Shown here: piece by piece, positions 1 through 7,516 of the stretch
How the letters are laid out: each line of letters opens with the position of its first letter
Position numbering within the stretch: the first letter of the stretch is position 1
Assembly: GCA_017533005.1 (NCBI GenBank)
Contig: JAFXIQ010000035.1
Coordinates: forward strand, 1 to 32,979
Source of the DNA: Clostridia bacterium
Lineage (GTDB): Bacteria; Bacillota; Clostridia; Christensenellales; DTU072
Length of the DNA stretch: 32,979 nt
Direction: 5' to 3'
Made by a program: the position numbers and the translations under genes
Notes under the pieces: model-generated
Databases searched by the model: none
Told to the model about the DNA's origin: nothing
The model's input: only the letters and a program-made list of their open reading frames with translations

Positions 1-1630
1 GGCTTTCGCCATAATTATGGTTTTCTGGTCGGCGTACGACTTTGTAGTTCCACTACTACTCGACAACACTTACGGTTTATCCGACTCGCTTCGTGGACTC
101 GTTATGGGTCTTGACAATTTGTTAAGCCTATTTCTATTGCCCATTTTCGGCAAGATTTCCGACAAGAGCAATTCGAAATGGGGACGTCGTACACCTTTCA
201 TTGTTATTGGTACGATTGCCGCTGTCGTTCTTATGATTTTCGTTCCTATTTCTTCCAATAAGCAACTAGAAAAAGGTATCGCACTTCGTGAAGAAATCGA
301 ACAAATTAAGGTTGACGAAAACTTCAGCTATACCGACCATAAAGGCGTTGTTTATGACAAGGAAGGTCTTTATAAAATGCTTTATGAAGAAGGTAAATCA
401 AATTTAAACTACTGCGACCACGAATACTTAAAGAAAAACGGTATAGATACTATAGAAGAATATCTAGAAGTCGCTAATAAACCTTTCACCACTAACGACG
501 ACGGCGAACAAGTTGTAAATGAAGACTACAAGAATTTAGTTCAAGTAGGTATCGACACTTACAGCAAGGCGCAAATCAACGAGAAATTTACAAAAGCCGA
601 CCCCACGTCGCTTATCATTTACATGATACTTCTTTTCTTCGTTCTAGTCGCAATGGCAACCTTCCGTTCGCCTGCAGTTGCGCTTATGCCTGACGTTACG
701 CCCAAGCCGTTGCGTTCACAAGCTAACGCGATGATTAACCTTGTTGGTGGCGCCGGTGGTGCAATCGCATTCTTGATTTATACCATAACGTTTATGATAA
801 ATCCATACGGCTACATGGCAATATTTATTGCAGTAGCTTGCTCAATGATAATTCTACTCGGCTTGTTCCTATGGCTTGTTAAAGAGAAAAAACTCGTCAA
901 AGAATGTGAAGAGCTTTGTCTAGAATACGGAATCAGTAATGATGAAGAAGAGGAACCCGCAACGCAAGAAAAAGAAGCCGAAACTTTAGATAAACCCAAG
1001 ATTTCGGACAAAGAAAGAATGGTATCGTTTATACTAATTCTCGCTTCAATCTTTATGTGGTTCATGGGCTACAACGCTGTCTCTTCTAATCTATCTATTT
1101 ACCTAACCAAGACGCTACTAGTTTCTTCTGGTTTGAGCGGAATTATTTCTGGTATCAGTATGGGTATATCCGCTATCGCATTCATTCCTGTTGGTATGCT
1201 CGCAGTTAAGATTGGTAGAAGAAAATCGATTATGCTCGGTTTTGCACTCGCAGTCATATCATTTATTTTGGTATTCTTTTTCGTTGCGAACCCAAGCTCC
1301 GCAGCTATGTATCTATTCACAATCTTCTATCTAATCGCAGGCTTCGGATTGATTATAGCTAACGTTAACACCTTCCCAATGGTTGTTGAGCTATCTTCAA
1401 GCGATACCGTCGGTAAGTACACGGGACTATACTACACGGCAACATTGAGTGCGCAAGCAATTACGCCTTTCATCGCAGGTCTAGTTATGCAACACGTAGG
1501 TTATAAATACCTATTCCTATACGCAACAATCTGTGTAGTACTTGCAATCGTTCTTATGTTCTTCGTAAAACACGGCGATAGCAAAGCTCCACCAAAGTCG
1601 AAACTAGAAATGTTAGCTGACGGTGATTAA
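1..1630 (+). CDS. MFS sugar:cation symporter, GPH-type (5' partial)
   Basis: This is an integral membrane transporter, probably importing glycosides or oligosaccharides with a cation. The frame is open from base 2, and residues AFAII before the first ATG (base 17) are already part of a membrane helix, so the true start lies outside the window. The segment WSAYDFVVPLLLDNTYGLS, the cytoplasmic loop DKSNSKWGRRTPFI and the later GRRKSIM loop are typical of the glycoside-pentoside-hexuronide/MFS group. An acidic, hydrophilic stretch of about 115 residues (roughly 82-198 from base 17) lies between helices 3 and 4, where topology puts it outside the cell. A second charged loop near residues 300-330 is the usual central cytoplasmic loop. 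A terminator follows directly. Downstream GH5 and GH3 genes suggest a beta-glucan product as substrate, but that is inferred from position. Confidence 0.85.
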   Translation, partial: AFAIIMVFWSAYDFVVPLLLDNTYGLSDSLRGLVMGLDNLLSLFLLPIFGKISDKSNSKWGRRTPFIVIGTIAAVVLMIFVPISSNKQLEKGIALREEIEQIKVDENFSYTDHKGVVYDKEGLYKMLYEEGKSNLNYCDHEYLKKNGIDTIEEYLEVANKPFTTNDDGEQVVNEDYKNLVQVGIDTYSKAQINEKFTKADPTSLIIYMILLFFVLVAMATFRSPAVALMPDVTPKPLRSQANAMINLVGGAGGAIAFLIYTITFMINPYGYMAIFIAVACSMIILLGLFLWLVKEKKLVKECEELCLEYGISNDEEEEPATQEKEAETLDKPKISDKERMVSFILILASIFMWFMGYNAVSSNLSIYLTKTLLVSSGLSGIISGISMGISAIAFIPVGMLAVKIGRRKSIMLGFALAVISFILVFFFVANPSSAAMYLFTIFYLIAGFGLIIANVNTFPMVVELSSSDTVGKYTGLYYTATLSAQAITPFIAGLVMQHVGYKYLFLYATICVVLAIVLMFFVKHGDSKAPPKSKLEMLADGD

Positions 1631-1650
1631 TAGCTATAACAAAAGCAGGA

Positions 1651-1682
1651 AAGGCTTGAACGTGAAGTTCAAGCCTTTTTTA
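1651..1682 (+). terminator. Intrinsic terminator of the transporter gene
   Basis: A perfect 11-bp stem (AAGGCTTGAAC, 1651-1661, with GTTCAAGCCTT, 1667-1677) closes a 5-nt loop and runs into a T tract. It starts 20 bp after the transporter stop codon. Confidence 0.93.
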
Positions 1683-1706
1683 TGTTAAAAATGATAAAAA
1701 TAGCCC

Positions 1707-1735
1707 TTGTAAATTACGCACGCGTATTGTATAAT
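1707..1735 (+). promoter_or_regulatory. Sigma-A promoter of the glycosidase operon
   Basis: TTGTAA (1707-1712) and a perfect TATAAT (1730-1735) are separated by 17 bp. The next ribosome binding site (AGGAGAGAG, 1755-1763) serves the gene at 1769. It is the only clear promoter seen before 13,364, so it may drive the whole run of closely packed genes. Confidence 0.85.
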
Positions 1736-1768
1736 ATAAAATAGATAATTTTTTAGGAGAGAGTTCTT

Positions 1769-2788
1769 ATGAAAAACAAAACAGCTATTGAAAAAGCCAT
1801 CGCTATTCTTGCAGCAGTATTACTAGTGGTATTAGTTTTGACGTTTGCTATTCAAATGCTCAAACCTGCGGAAATAGAAGCTAAAGAATATGAAGCATTC
1901 GGCATCGGCGAAAAGCCCGTTGAACTAGCAGAAAAGCTTGATTTAGAAGTCCCCGGCGAAGATGCTACTGAAGAAGAATTAATTGATTTTGCAGTAACCC
2001 TTTATGAAACCGCAAATGAGAACTTCAAGAATACAGAAAACGCAAGTTATATGATTAAGAACGTAACGACCATGCAAATGTTGGGTATGGACGTTCCGAT
2101 TCCTGGATTTAGATTTTTGGTTAAAAATGCCGACAAACTATATTATTCAGAATATTCTTTTGTAGAAGAATTCAAGAACGAAGGTGGTGGAATTTCCATT
2201 CAAGGTCTTATCCAAAGCATCGTAGGACTATTCGATACACGATACGCAGTACGTAAATACACCGATGCGACTATGGACAAAACTATCGTTCAAAGAGTTG
2301 CAGACCCCATTCCTACTTTTGCATACAATGAAGAAGAAGGTAAGTACATCTACGACGTAGATTGGAAGAGCGAAGCTCTAGAAGAATACGAAGAAGACAA
2401 GATTGTTTATTATGCAGACCAAGACAAGGTATTCGAATATACTGAACAAAAGATAACTAGAGAATCAGTTAAAAGTGCAAAAGTTGATTATAACGAAGAA
2501 GAAGGTTTTTACAGAATAGAAGTTGAACTAGACACCGTTCTTGCAACCACTCTTACACTTCCTAGACTAAAGGCAAGTTCCGGTAGTGAAGACGCTCACT
2601 ATACTAAACTCGTTCAAGTTTATGAAATTTGGGATAACGGATACTTCAGATACTTCCACGCTATGGACGATTGGGCAGGCGGTCCTATGGGTTCAGCATC
2701 AAAAATTGACTTCGAAACCACTTTTTATTACGACGAATACTGGACTAATATCGAGAACTACCAGTATCTAGAGAACTTCGGTAAATAA
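1769..2788 (+). CDS. Membrane-anchored acidic protein, unknown function
   Basis: I do not recognise a family. The 339-residue protein has a short basic N-terminus, one hydrophobic helix at about residues 10-31 (AIAILAAVLLVVLVLTFAIQ) and then a long acidic soluble part rich in Glu, Asp, Tyr and Phe. There is no lipobox Cys, so it should be a signal-anchored protein with its C-terminal domain outside the cell. AGGAGAGAG sits 5-6 bases before the ATG. It lies 11 bp upstream of the GH3 gene and is clearly co-transcribed with it. A role in capturing or sensing glucan at the surface would fit the neighbours, but nothing in the sequence proves it. Confidence 0.85.
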   Translation: MKNKTAIEKAIAILAAVLLVVLVLTFAIQMLKPAEIEAKEYEAFGIGEKPVELAEKLDLEVPGEDATEEELIDFAVTLYETANENFKNTENASYMIKNVTTMQMLGMDVPIPGFRFLVKNADKLYYSEYSFVEEFKNEGGGISIQGLIQSIVGLFDTRYAVRKYTDATMDKTIVQRVADPIPTFAYNEEEGKYIYDVDWKSEALEEYEEDKIVYYADQDKVFEYTEQKITRESVKSAKVDYNEEEGFYRIEVELDTVLATTLTLPRLKASSGSEDAHYTKLVQVYEIWDNGYFRYFHAMDDWAGGPMGSASKIDFETTFYYDEYWTNIENYQYLENFGK

Positions 2789-2799
2789 GGAGAACAGTA

Positions 2800-5226
2800 A
2801 TGGATATTAAAAAGATAATATCAGAAATGACCATTGAAGAAAAAGCCGGCCTTTGTTCTGGTTGGGACTTTTGGCACTTCAAAGGAATTGAAAGACTAGG
2901 CGTTCCGAGTATGATGGTTAGCGATGGTCCTCACGGGCTTCGTAAACAAGCTGATGCTGCGGACCACCTAGGTATCAATGAAGCGATCGTCGCAACGTGC
3001 TTCCCTACCGGAGTAAGCATCGCATCGTCTTTTGATAGAGAACTCGCGAAAAACATAGGTGCAACACTAGGTGAAGAAGCTCTTTCAGAGAACGTAGGTA
3101 CTTTACTTGGCCCTGCAATCAACATCAAGAGAAGCCCACTTTGTGGCAGAAACTTCGAATATTTTTCAGAAGACCCTTACGTAGCAGGCGAACTAGCTGC
3201 TAGTTATATCGACGGCGTACAAAGCAAAGAAGTCGGCGTTAGCATGAAGCACTTTGCAATTAATAACCAAGAAGGTCGTAGAATGACGATTTCATCGGAA
3301 GTAGATGAAAGAACGATGCGCGAAATCTATCTTGCACCATTCGAAACCGCCGTTAAAAAGTCACACCCGTGGACAATAATGTGTTCTTACAACAAAATTA
3401 ACGGTGTATACGCTAGCGAAAACAAGTGGCTTTTGACCGACGTTTTGCGTGACGAGTGGGGTTACGAAGGTATTGTAATCACCGATTGGGGCGCAATTAA
3501 CGATAGAGTAGAAGGTTTAAAAGCAGGACTAGAAATCGAAATGCCGTCTAGTGGTGGTAAGAACGATAGAAAAATCGTTGAAGCTGTAAAAGCTGGCACT
3601 TTAGATGAGAGCATTTTAGATACGGCTTGCGAGAGAATATTGAATATTATCGCAAAATACGAAGGTAAAACCGCAACTGCCGAATACGATAGGGCAAAAC
3701 ACCACGAAATTGCTCGTAAAATTGCAACGGAATGTATGGTCCTTTTGAAAAATGATGATAATATTCTTCCCCTTGCAAAAGATAAGAAATATGCATTCAT
3801 AGGCGCGTATGCAAAAGAGCCTAGGTTCCAAGGTGGTGGCTCGTCACACATCAACACCTACAAAGTAGACGGTGCTTGGGATGTGGCAGAGGACATCGAA
3901 AAAGTATACGCAGAAGGCTACGGAATAACCGATGAAATCGATGAAAACAAGATTAATGAAGCTGTAAAAATAGCTAAAGAATGCGACGTCGCAATAGTTT
4001 TTGCGGGGCTTCCTGAACATTATGAATCAGAAGGTTTTGACAGAAAGCATATTGATATGCCCCCTTGTCAAAACGCGCTTATAGAAGAAGTAGCAAAAGC
4101 TAATCCAAATACCATAGTCGTGCTTCATAACGGTTCACCCATTGCTATGCCTTGGTTAGATAAAGTAAAAGGCATATTAGAAGTTTATCTTGGTGGCGAA
4201 GCCGTTGGTGGTGCTACCTACGATGTACTCTTTGGTAGCGTTAACCCGAGTGGTAAACTTGCTGAAACCTTCCCGATGGCGCTGGAAGACGTTAGCTCGA
4301 GTGCCTACTTCCCCGGATATCAAAAGACGGTTGAGTACAGGGAAGGACTTTATGTGGGATATCGTTACTTCGATAAAGTTAACAAAGAAGTTCTATTCCC
4401 ATTCGGCTATGGATTGTCTTATACAAACTATGAATATAGCGATATAGCTATCGATAAGAATGAGATTTCTTGCGATGACAGCGTGGTAGTAACCTTCAAG
4501 GTTAAGAACGTGGGCGCTGTAGCAGGCAAGGAAATAGCACAAGTTTACGTTGCAGATAGAGAAAGCACCGTCCACAGACCGATTAAAGAGCTAAAGGGAT
4601 TCGAAAAGATAGCTCTTGAACCGGGTGAAGAAAAAGAAGTTTCTATAACGCTCGATAAGCGCGCGTTTGCATTCTACAACGTAAAAGCTCACGAATGGCA
4701 AGTGGAAACGGGAACGTTTGATATTTTAGTAGGTGCTTCTTCACAAGATATCCGTCTAGCGACTTCCGTTGAAGTAACGGGCGATGCGAGCAATTTAGAA
4801 GACGAAAGATTTAGCCTACCTAGCTATTACAACGGCACCGTTGAGAACGTTACCGATGAAGAGTTTGAAGTGCTTCTCGGTAGAGCGCTTTCACCAAGAG
4901 CAATGGGCGAGAACGAAAAACTCACTGCAGGCAACACTTTCTCCGATGCAGAAAAGACTAGATGGGGAAGAATAATTTGCAAGCTTATTAGAACGTTCGT
5001 AAAAGATAGCGCTTTAGGTGGAGAAGGAACAATGGTATCTATTATTCTAGAAACTCCGTTCAGAGCGATGTCGAACTTCTCATCGGGTATGTTTACCGAT
5101 GATATGGTTGAAGGACTTCTAATGATTTTGAATAGCGACCACGGCTGGAAAGGCCTAGGAAAATGTTTGAAAGGTGCATTGAAAATTCCTTCAAATCACA
5201 AAAAAGCACTCAAAAATCAACTTTAA
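2800..5226 (+). CDS. Glycoside hydrolase family 3, beta-glucosidase-like
   Basis: The 808-residue protein is a retaining GH3 enzyme that would remove terminal beta-linked glucose or a related sugar from oligosaccharides. The N-terminal TIM-barrel carries SDGPHGLR (from S41), the substrate-binding pair K150-H151 in SMKHF, and the nucleophile D229 in VITDWG. The alpha/beta sandwich domain follows, with GGGSSH near residue 346 and the YESEGFDR segment near 407. A fibronectin III-like domain begins near residue 560. A C-terminal extension of about 120 residues after that domain is partly hydrophobic. No signal peptide is seen, so the enzyme should act in the cytoplasm on imported material. AAGGAGA overlaps the stop of the previous gene and sets the ATG at 2800. 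Exact sugar specificity cannot be read. Confidence 0.95.
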   Translation: MDIKKIISEMTIEEKAGLCSGWDFWHFKGIERLGVPSMMVSDGPHGLRKQADAADHLGINEAIVATCFPTGVSIASSFDRELAKNIGATLGEEALSENVGTLLGPAINIKRSPLCGRNFEYFSEDPYVAGELAASYIDGVQSKEVGVSMKHFAINNQEGRRMTISSEVDERTMREIYLAPFETAVKKSHPWTIMCSYNKINGVYASENKWLLTDVLRDEWGYEGIVITDWGAINDRVEGLKAGLEIEMPSSGGKNDRKIVEAVKAGTLDESILDTACERILNIIAKYEGKTATAEYDRAKHHEIARKIATECMVLLKNDDNILPLAKDKKYAFIGAYAKEPRFQGGGSSHINTYKVDGAWDVAEDIEKVYAEGYGITDEIDENKINEAVKIAKECDVAIVFAGLPEHYESEGFDRKHIDMPPCQNALIEEVAKANPNTIVVLHNGSPIAMPWLDKVKGILEVYLGGEAVGGATYDVLFGSVNPSGKLAETFPMALEDVSSSAYFPGYQKTVEYREGLYVGYRYFDKVNKEVLFPFGYGLSYTNYEYSDIAIDKNEISCDDSVVVTFKVKNVGAVAGKEIAQVYVADRESTVHRPIKELKGFEKIALEPGEEKEVSITLDKRAFAFYNVKAHEWQVETGTFDILVGASSQDIRLATSVEVTGDASNLEDERFSLPSYYNGTVENVTDEEFEVLLGRALSPRAMGENEKLTAGNTFSDAEKTRWGRIICKLIRTFVKDSALGGEGTMVSIILETPFRAMSNFSSGMFTDDMVEGLLMILNSDHGWKGLGKCLKGALKIPSNHKKALKNQL

Positions 5227-5233
5227 CATAAGT

Positions 5234-5254
5234 GGGCAAGGCTAAACCTTGCCC
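5234..5254 (+). other. Intercistronic hairpin without T tract
   Basis: GGGCAAGG (5234-5241) pairs perfectly with CCTTGCCC (5247-5254) around a 5-nt loop, 8 bp after the GH3 stop and 12 bp before the GH5 start. It is followed by GTTAAATTAG, not a T run, so it is a poor terminator. A transcript-stability or expression-tuning element between the two enzymes is more likely. Confidence 0.7.
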
Positions 5255-5266
5255 GTTAAATTAGAT

Positions 5267-6502
5267 ATGAATAAGAAAATCAGCGTTTTGGTAGTCGTAA
5301 TATTGCTAGCGATTTGCGCGAGTCTTGCAGTGGGGCTCGCCGTTAATCATATACAAATGAAAGACCGTGACGTTAATCTCTCGACTAGCGCTACCGACAA
5401 TAGATTTCTGAAGACCAAAGAAACCGAAATAGTCAATCAAGACGGAGAAAAGGTTTATCTTCGTGGGGTTAACGCAGGGGGCTTGTTCGTGCAAGAAGAA
5501 TGGATGTGTCCGACGTCGCTCGACGACCACCTTCGTATGATACAAACCTTAACGGCTCGATTCGGTTACGAAAAATCTATGGCGCTCATAGAAGTTTACG
5601 AGAGTAATTGGTGGACGGAAAAGGATTTTGATAACGTTAAGTCGCTAGGCTTCAATCTAATTCGCCTGCCGTTTGCTTATTTCAATCTTGAAGACGAAAA
5701 CGGTGAGTTGACAAGATTTGAGAGAATGGATTGGTTTATAGACGAATGTGACGAGAGAGATATTTACGTCATACTAGACTTGCACGGTGCATACGGCTCG
5801 CAAAACGGCAAGGACCATTCCGGAGATACTCTCAATAACGATTTATTCACAAGCGAAGAAAACGTAGAGAAAACGATTGCGTTGTGGGAAACGGTTGCTC
5901 GTAGGTACAAGGATAGGAGCATTGTTGCGGGCTACGATATTTTGAACGAGCCGGAGGGCGTTAACGGATACACGAATTACGTTCAATGGAATTGCTTTGA
6001 CGAAATCTATACGGCTATTCGAGCCGTTGACAGCGAGCATATTATCATAATGGAGAGCGTTTGGGAAGTTAATAATCTACCCCCTCCGTCCGCATACGAT
6101 TGGGAAAACGTCGTCTATGAATATCACAACTATTGTTGGGATAATTACGGCGATTATGGTACGCAAAAGGACTTCGTAGACAAAAAGATTGACGATTACG
6201 AGCGCGCTTTCAAAAAGAACTATCACAACGTACCCATTTTTATAGGGGAATGGACGGGCTTTACGAACGCCGACGTATGGAAGTACACCATAGACGAATA
6301 CAACCATTTAGGCTTACATTGGTCGGTATGGACGTACAAAGTAGCGTTAGAAAATAACACTTGGGGATTTATGAACGTCAAGTGCGATAAGGTCGACTTG
6401 TTGAACGATAGCTACGAAGAAATTGAGAGAAAATGGAGCGCAATAAACACCGAAAATTGTTACAGGAACGAATTTGTTTGGAGCGTTTTTAAGGCAAGGT
6501 AA
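5267..6502 (+). CDS. Glycoside hydrolase family 5 glucanase, membrane-anchored
   Basis: This is a GH5 endo- or exo-glucanase expected to work outside the cell. A hydrophobic helix at about residues 5-26 (VLVVVILLAICASLAV) gives an uncleaved anchor or signal peptide. The barrel begins with LRGVNAGGLFVQEEW, which recalls exo-beta-1,3-glucanase-like GH5 members. Other motifs are IRLPFAYFN, VILDLHGAYGSQN, the acid/base E228 in LNEPEG and the nucleophile E328 in FIGEWTG. I chose ATG 5267 (411 aa). An in-frame TTG at 5249 would lie inside the hairpin. Neither start has a good Shine-Dalgarno. The stop overlaps the next start (TAATG). Together with the transporter and the cytoplasmic GH3 it suggests beta-glucan use. 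The exact linkage is not determined. Confidence 0.92.
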   Translation: MNKKISVLVVVILLAICASLAVGLAVNHIQMKDRDVNLSTSATDNRFLKTKETEIVNQDGEKVYLRGVNAGGLFVQEEWMCPTSLDDHLRMIQTLTARFGYEKSMALIEVYESNWWTEKDFDNVKSLGFNLIRLPFAYFNLEDENGELTRFERMDWFIDECDERDIYVILDLHGAYGSQNGKDHSGDTLNNDLFTSEENVEKTIALWETVARRYKDRSIVAGYDILNEPEGVNGYTNYVQWNCFDEIYTAIRAVDSEHIIIMESVWEVNNLPPPSAYDWENVVYEYHNYCWDNYGDYGTQKDFVDKKIDDYERAFKKNYHNVPIFIGEWTGFTNADVWKYTIDEYNHLGLHWSVWTYKVALENNTWGFMNVKCDKVDLLNDSYEEIERKWSAINTENCYRNEFVWSVFKAR

Positions 6503-7506
6503 TGATAGATAAGTTTTTAGATACCATTGACGCGTGTAAAGGGTATATAGCTAGGTATAACGAACTAAAAGAATTGACCGAAGCCCCAGAAATTATCGCG
6601 CATAACGATTATTGGCGCAAGCTCGTTCGAGAAGAAGAGCGCCTTTCGTATATTGTGGATAGCGCGAACAAGCTTTCGACAATGGTGGAAGAAGTTAAAG
6701 AACTTGAACTATCTAAAAGTAGCAAGCTTGATAGCGAAACAAAAGCATTTATAGAAAGCGAACTAACCGAACTTTATGCTCGTGCTGATAGTGAAGAAAA
6801 GACGCTTCTTACGCTTTTGAAAGAGAAAGAAGCAGAGCTCGGCACGAGCGTGATTACGCTAGCCCCTAGTGGAAAGGGCGCGAGTATAACAAACGTTATG
6901 CTAACTGCATATAAAAACTACCTTTCCAAAAACGGATACGATTTTATAGAAGAAATTACCGAGAGCAAGGGCGTAATCAAAAGAGCGATGCTAAGCGTTG
7001 ACGGAGCCAATGCTTTAAGTTTCGAGCACGGCACGCATAGAGTAAAGGGCGGAGAAGTTCGCGTTACGGTAGTTAATAAGCAACGAGCAAAGAGTGCGAA
7101 TTTTTCAGAAAAGGACGTAAGAATAGACGTTTTCCATTCAAGTGGTGCCGGCGGACAAAACGTTAATAAGGTAGAAACAGCTATTCGCATAACTCACTTA
7201 CCAACGGGTATAGTGGTAACGTGCCAAGACGAGCGCTCACAACTCAAGAACAAAAATAGAGCGCTAGATACTCTTAAAAAACGCCTAGAAGAGCTTTGCG
7301 ATTCGGAAGTAGAAAAAGCATACAAAAAGGCACAAAAAGACGGAGAGAAATCAGCAAAAGTCGTTATAAGAGATTATGATTTAGAGAATAAGATTATAAT
7401 TTCTGCAGATGGCAAAGTTTCCGTAACGTACAAAGATTTTCTAGAGGGTAATCTAGAAGAATTTGAAAAGACGGAATTTCTCAAAAAAATCACGAATAAT
7501 AGTTAA
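6502..7506 (+). CDS. Divergent class I release-factor-like protein
   Basis: The 334-residue protein resembles bacterial RF1/RF2. It has a helical N-terminal domain (about 1-110), a domain-2 remnant with VIKRAMLSVDG and HGTHRVKGG (176-184), and a well kept catalytic domain with SSGAGGQNVNKVETAIR (GGQ 217-219), THLPTGIVV and DERSQLKNKNRAL. GGQ triggers peptidyl-tRNA hydrolysis in the family. The codon-reading part is abnormal: after HRV the sequence goes to KGGEVRVTVVNKQ, with neither the P-x-T of RF1 nor the SPF of RF2, and no HTS segment. The GGxEA motif of domain 2 is also gone. The protein is shorter than the usual 355-370 residues. It is therefore unlikely to be the housekeeping RF1 or RF2; a ribosome-rescue or specialised termination factor is possible. 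Its start overlaps the GH5 stop and the helicase gene follows 10 bp later. Confidence 0.88.
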   Translation: MIDKFLDTIDACKGYIARYNELKELTEAPEIIAHNDYWRKLVREEERLSYIVDSANKLSTMVEEVKELELSKSSKLDSETKAFIESELTELYARADSEEKTLLTLLKEKEAELGTSVITLAPSGKGASITNVMLTAYKNYLSKNGYDFIEEITESKGVIKRAMLSVDGANALSFEHGTHRVKGGEVRVTVVNKQRAKSANFSEKDVRIDVFHSSGAGGQNVNKVETAIRITHLPTGIVVTCQDERSQLKNKNRALDTLKKRLEELCDSEVEKAYKKAQKDGEKSAKVVIRDYDLENKIIISADGKVSVTYKDFLEGNLEEFEKTEFLKKITNNS

Positions 7507-7516
7507 AAGGGCTTAA

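Noticed and set aside
5234..5254. Hairpin as an intrinsic terminator of the GH3 gene
   Set aside because: No T tract follows, and the next gene starts only 12 bp later with no promoter of its own.
6502..7506. Assignment as housekeeping RF2 (prfB) with programmed frameshift
   Set aside because: There is no UGA frameshift site near the start, the SPF motif is missing, and the whole gene is in one frame.
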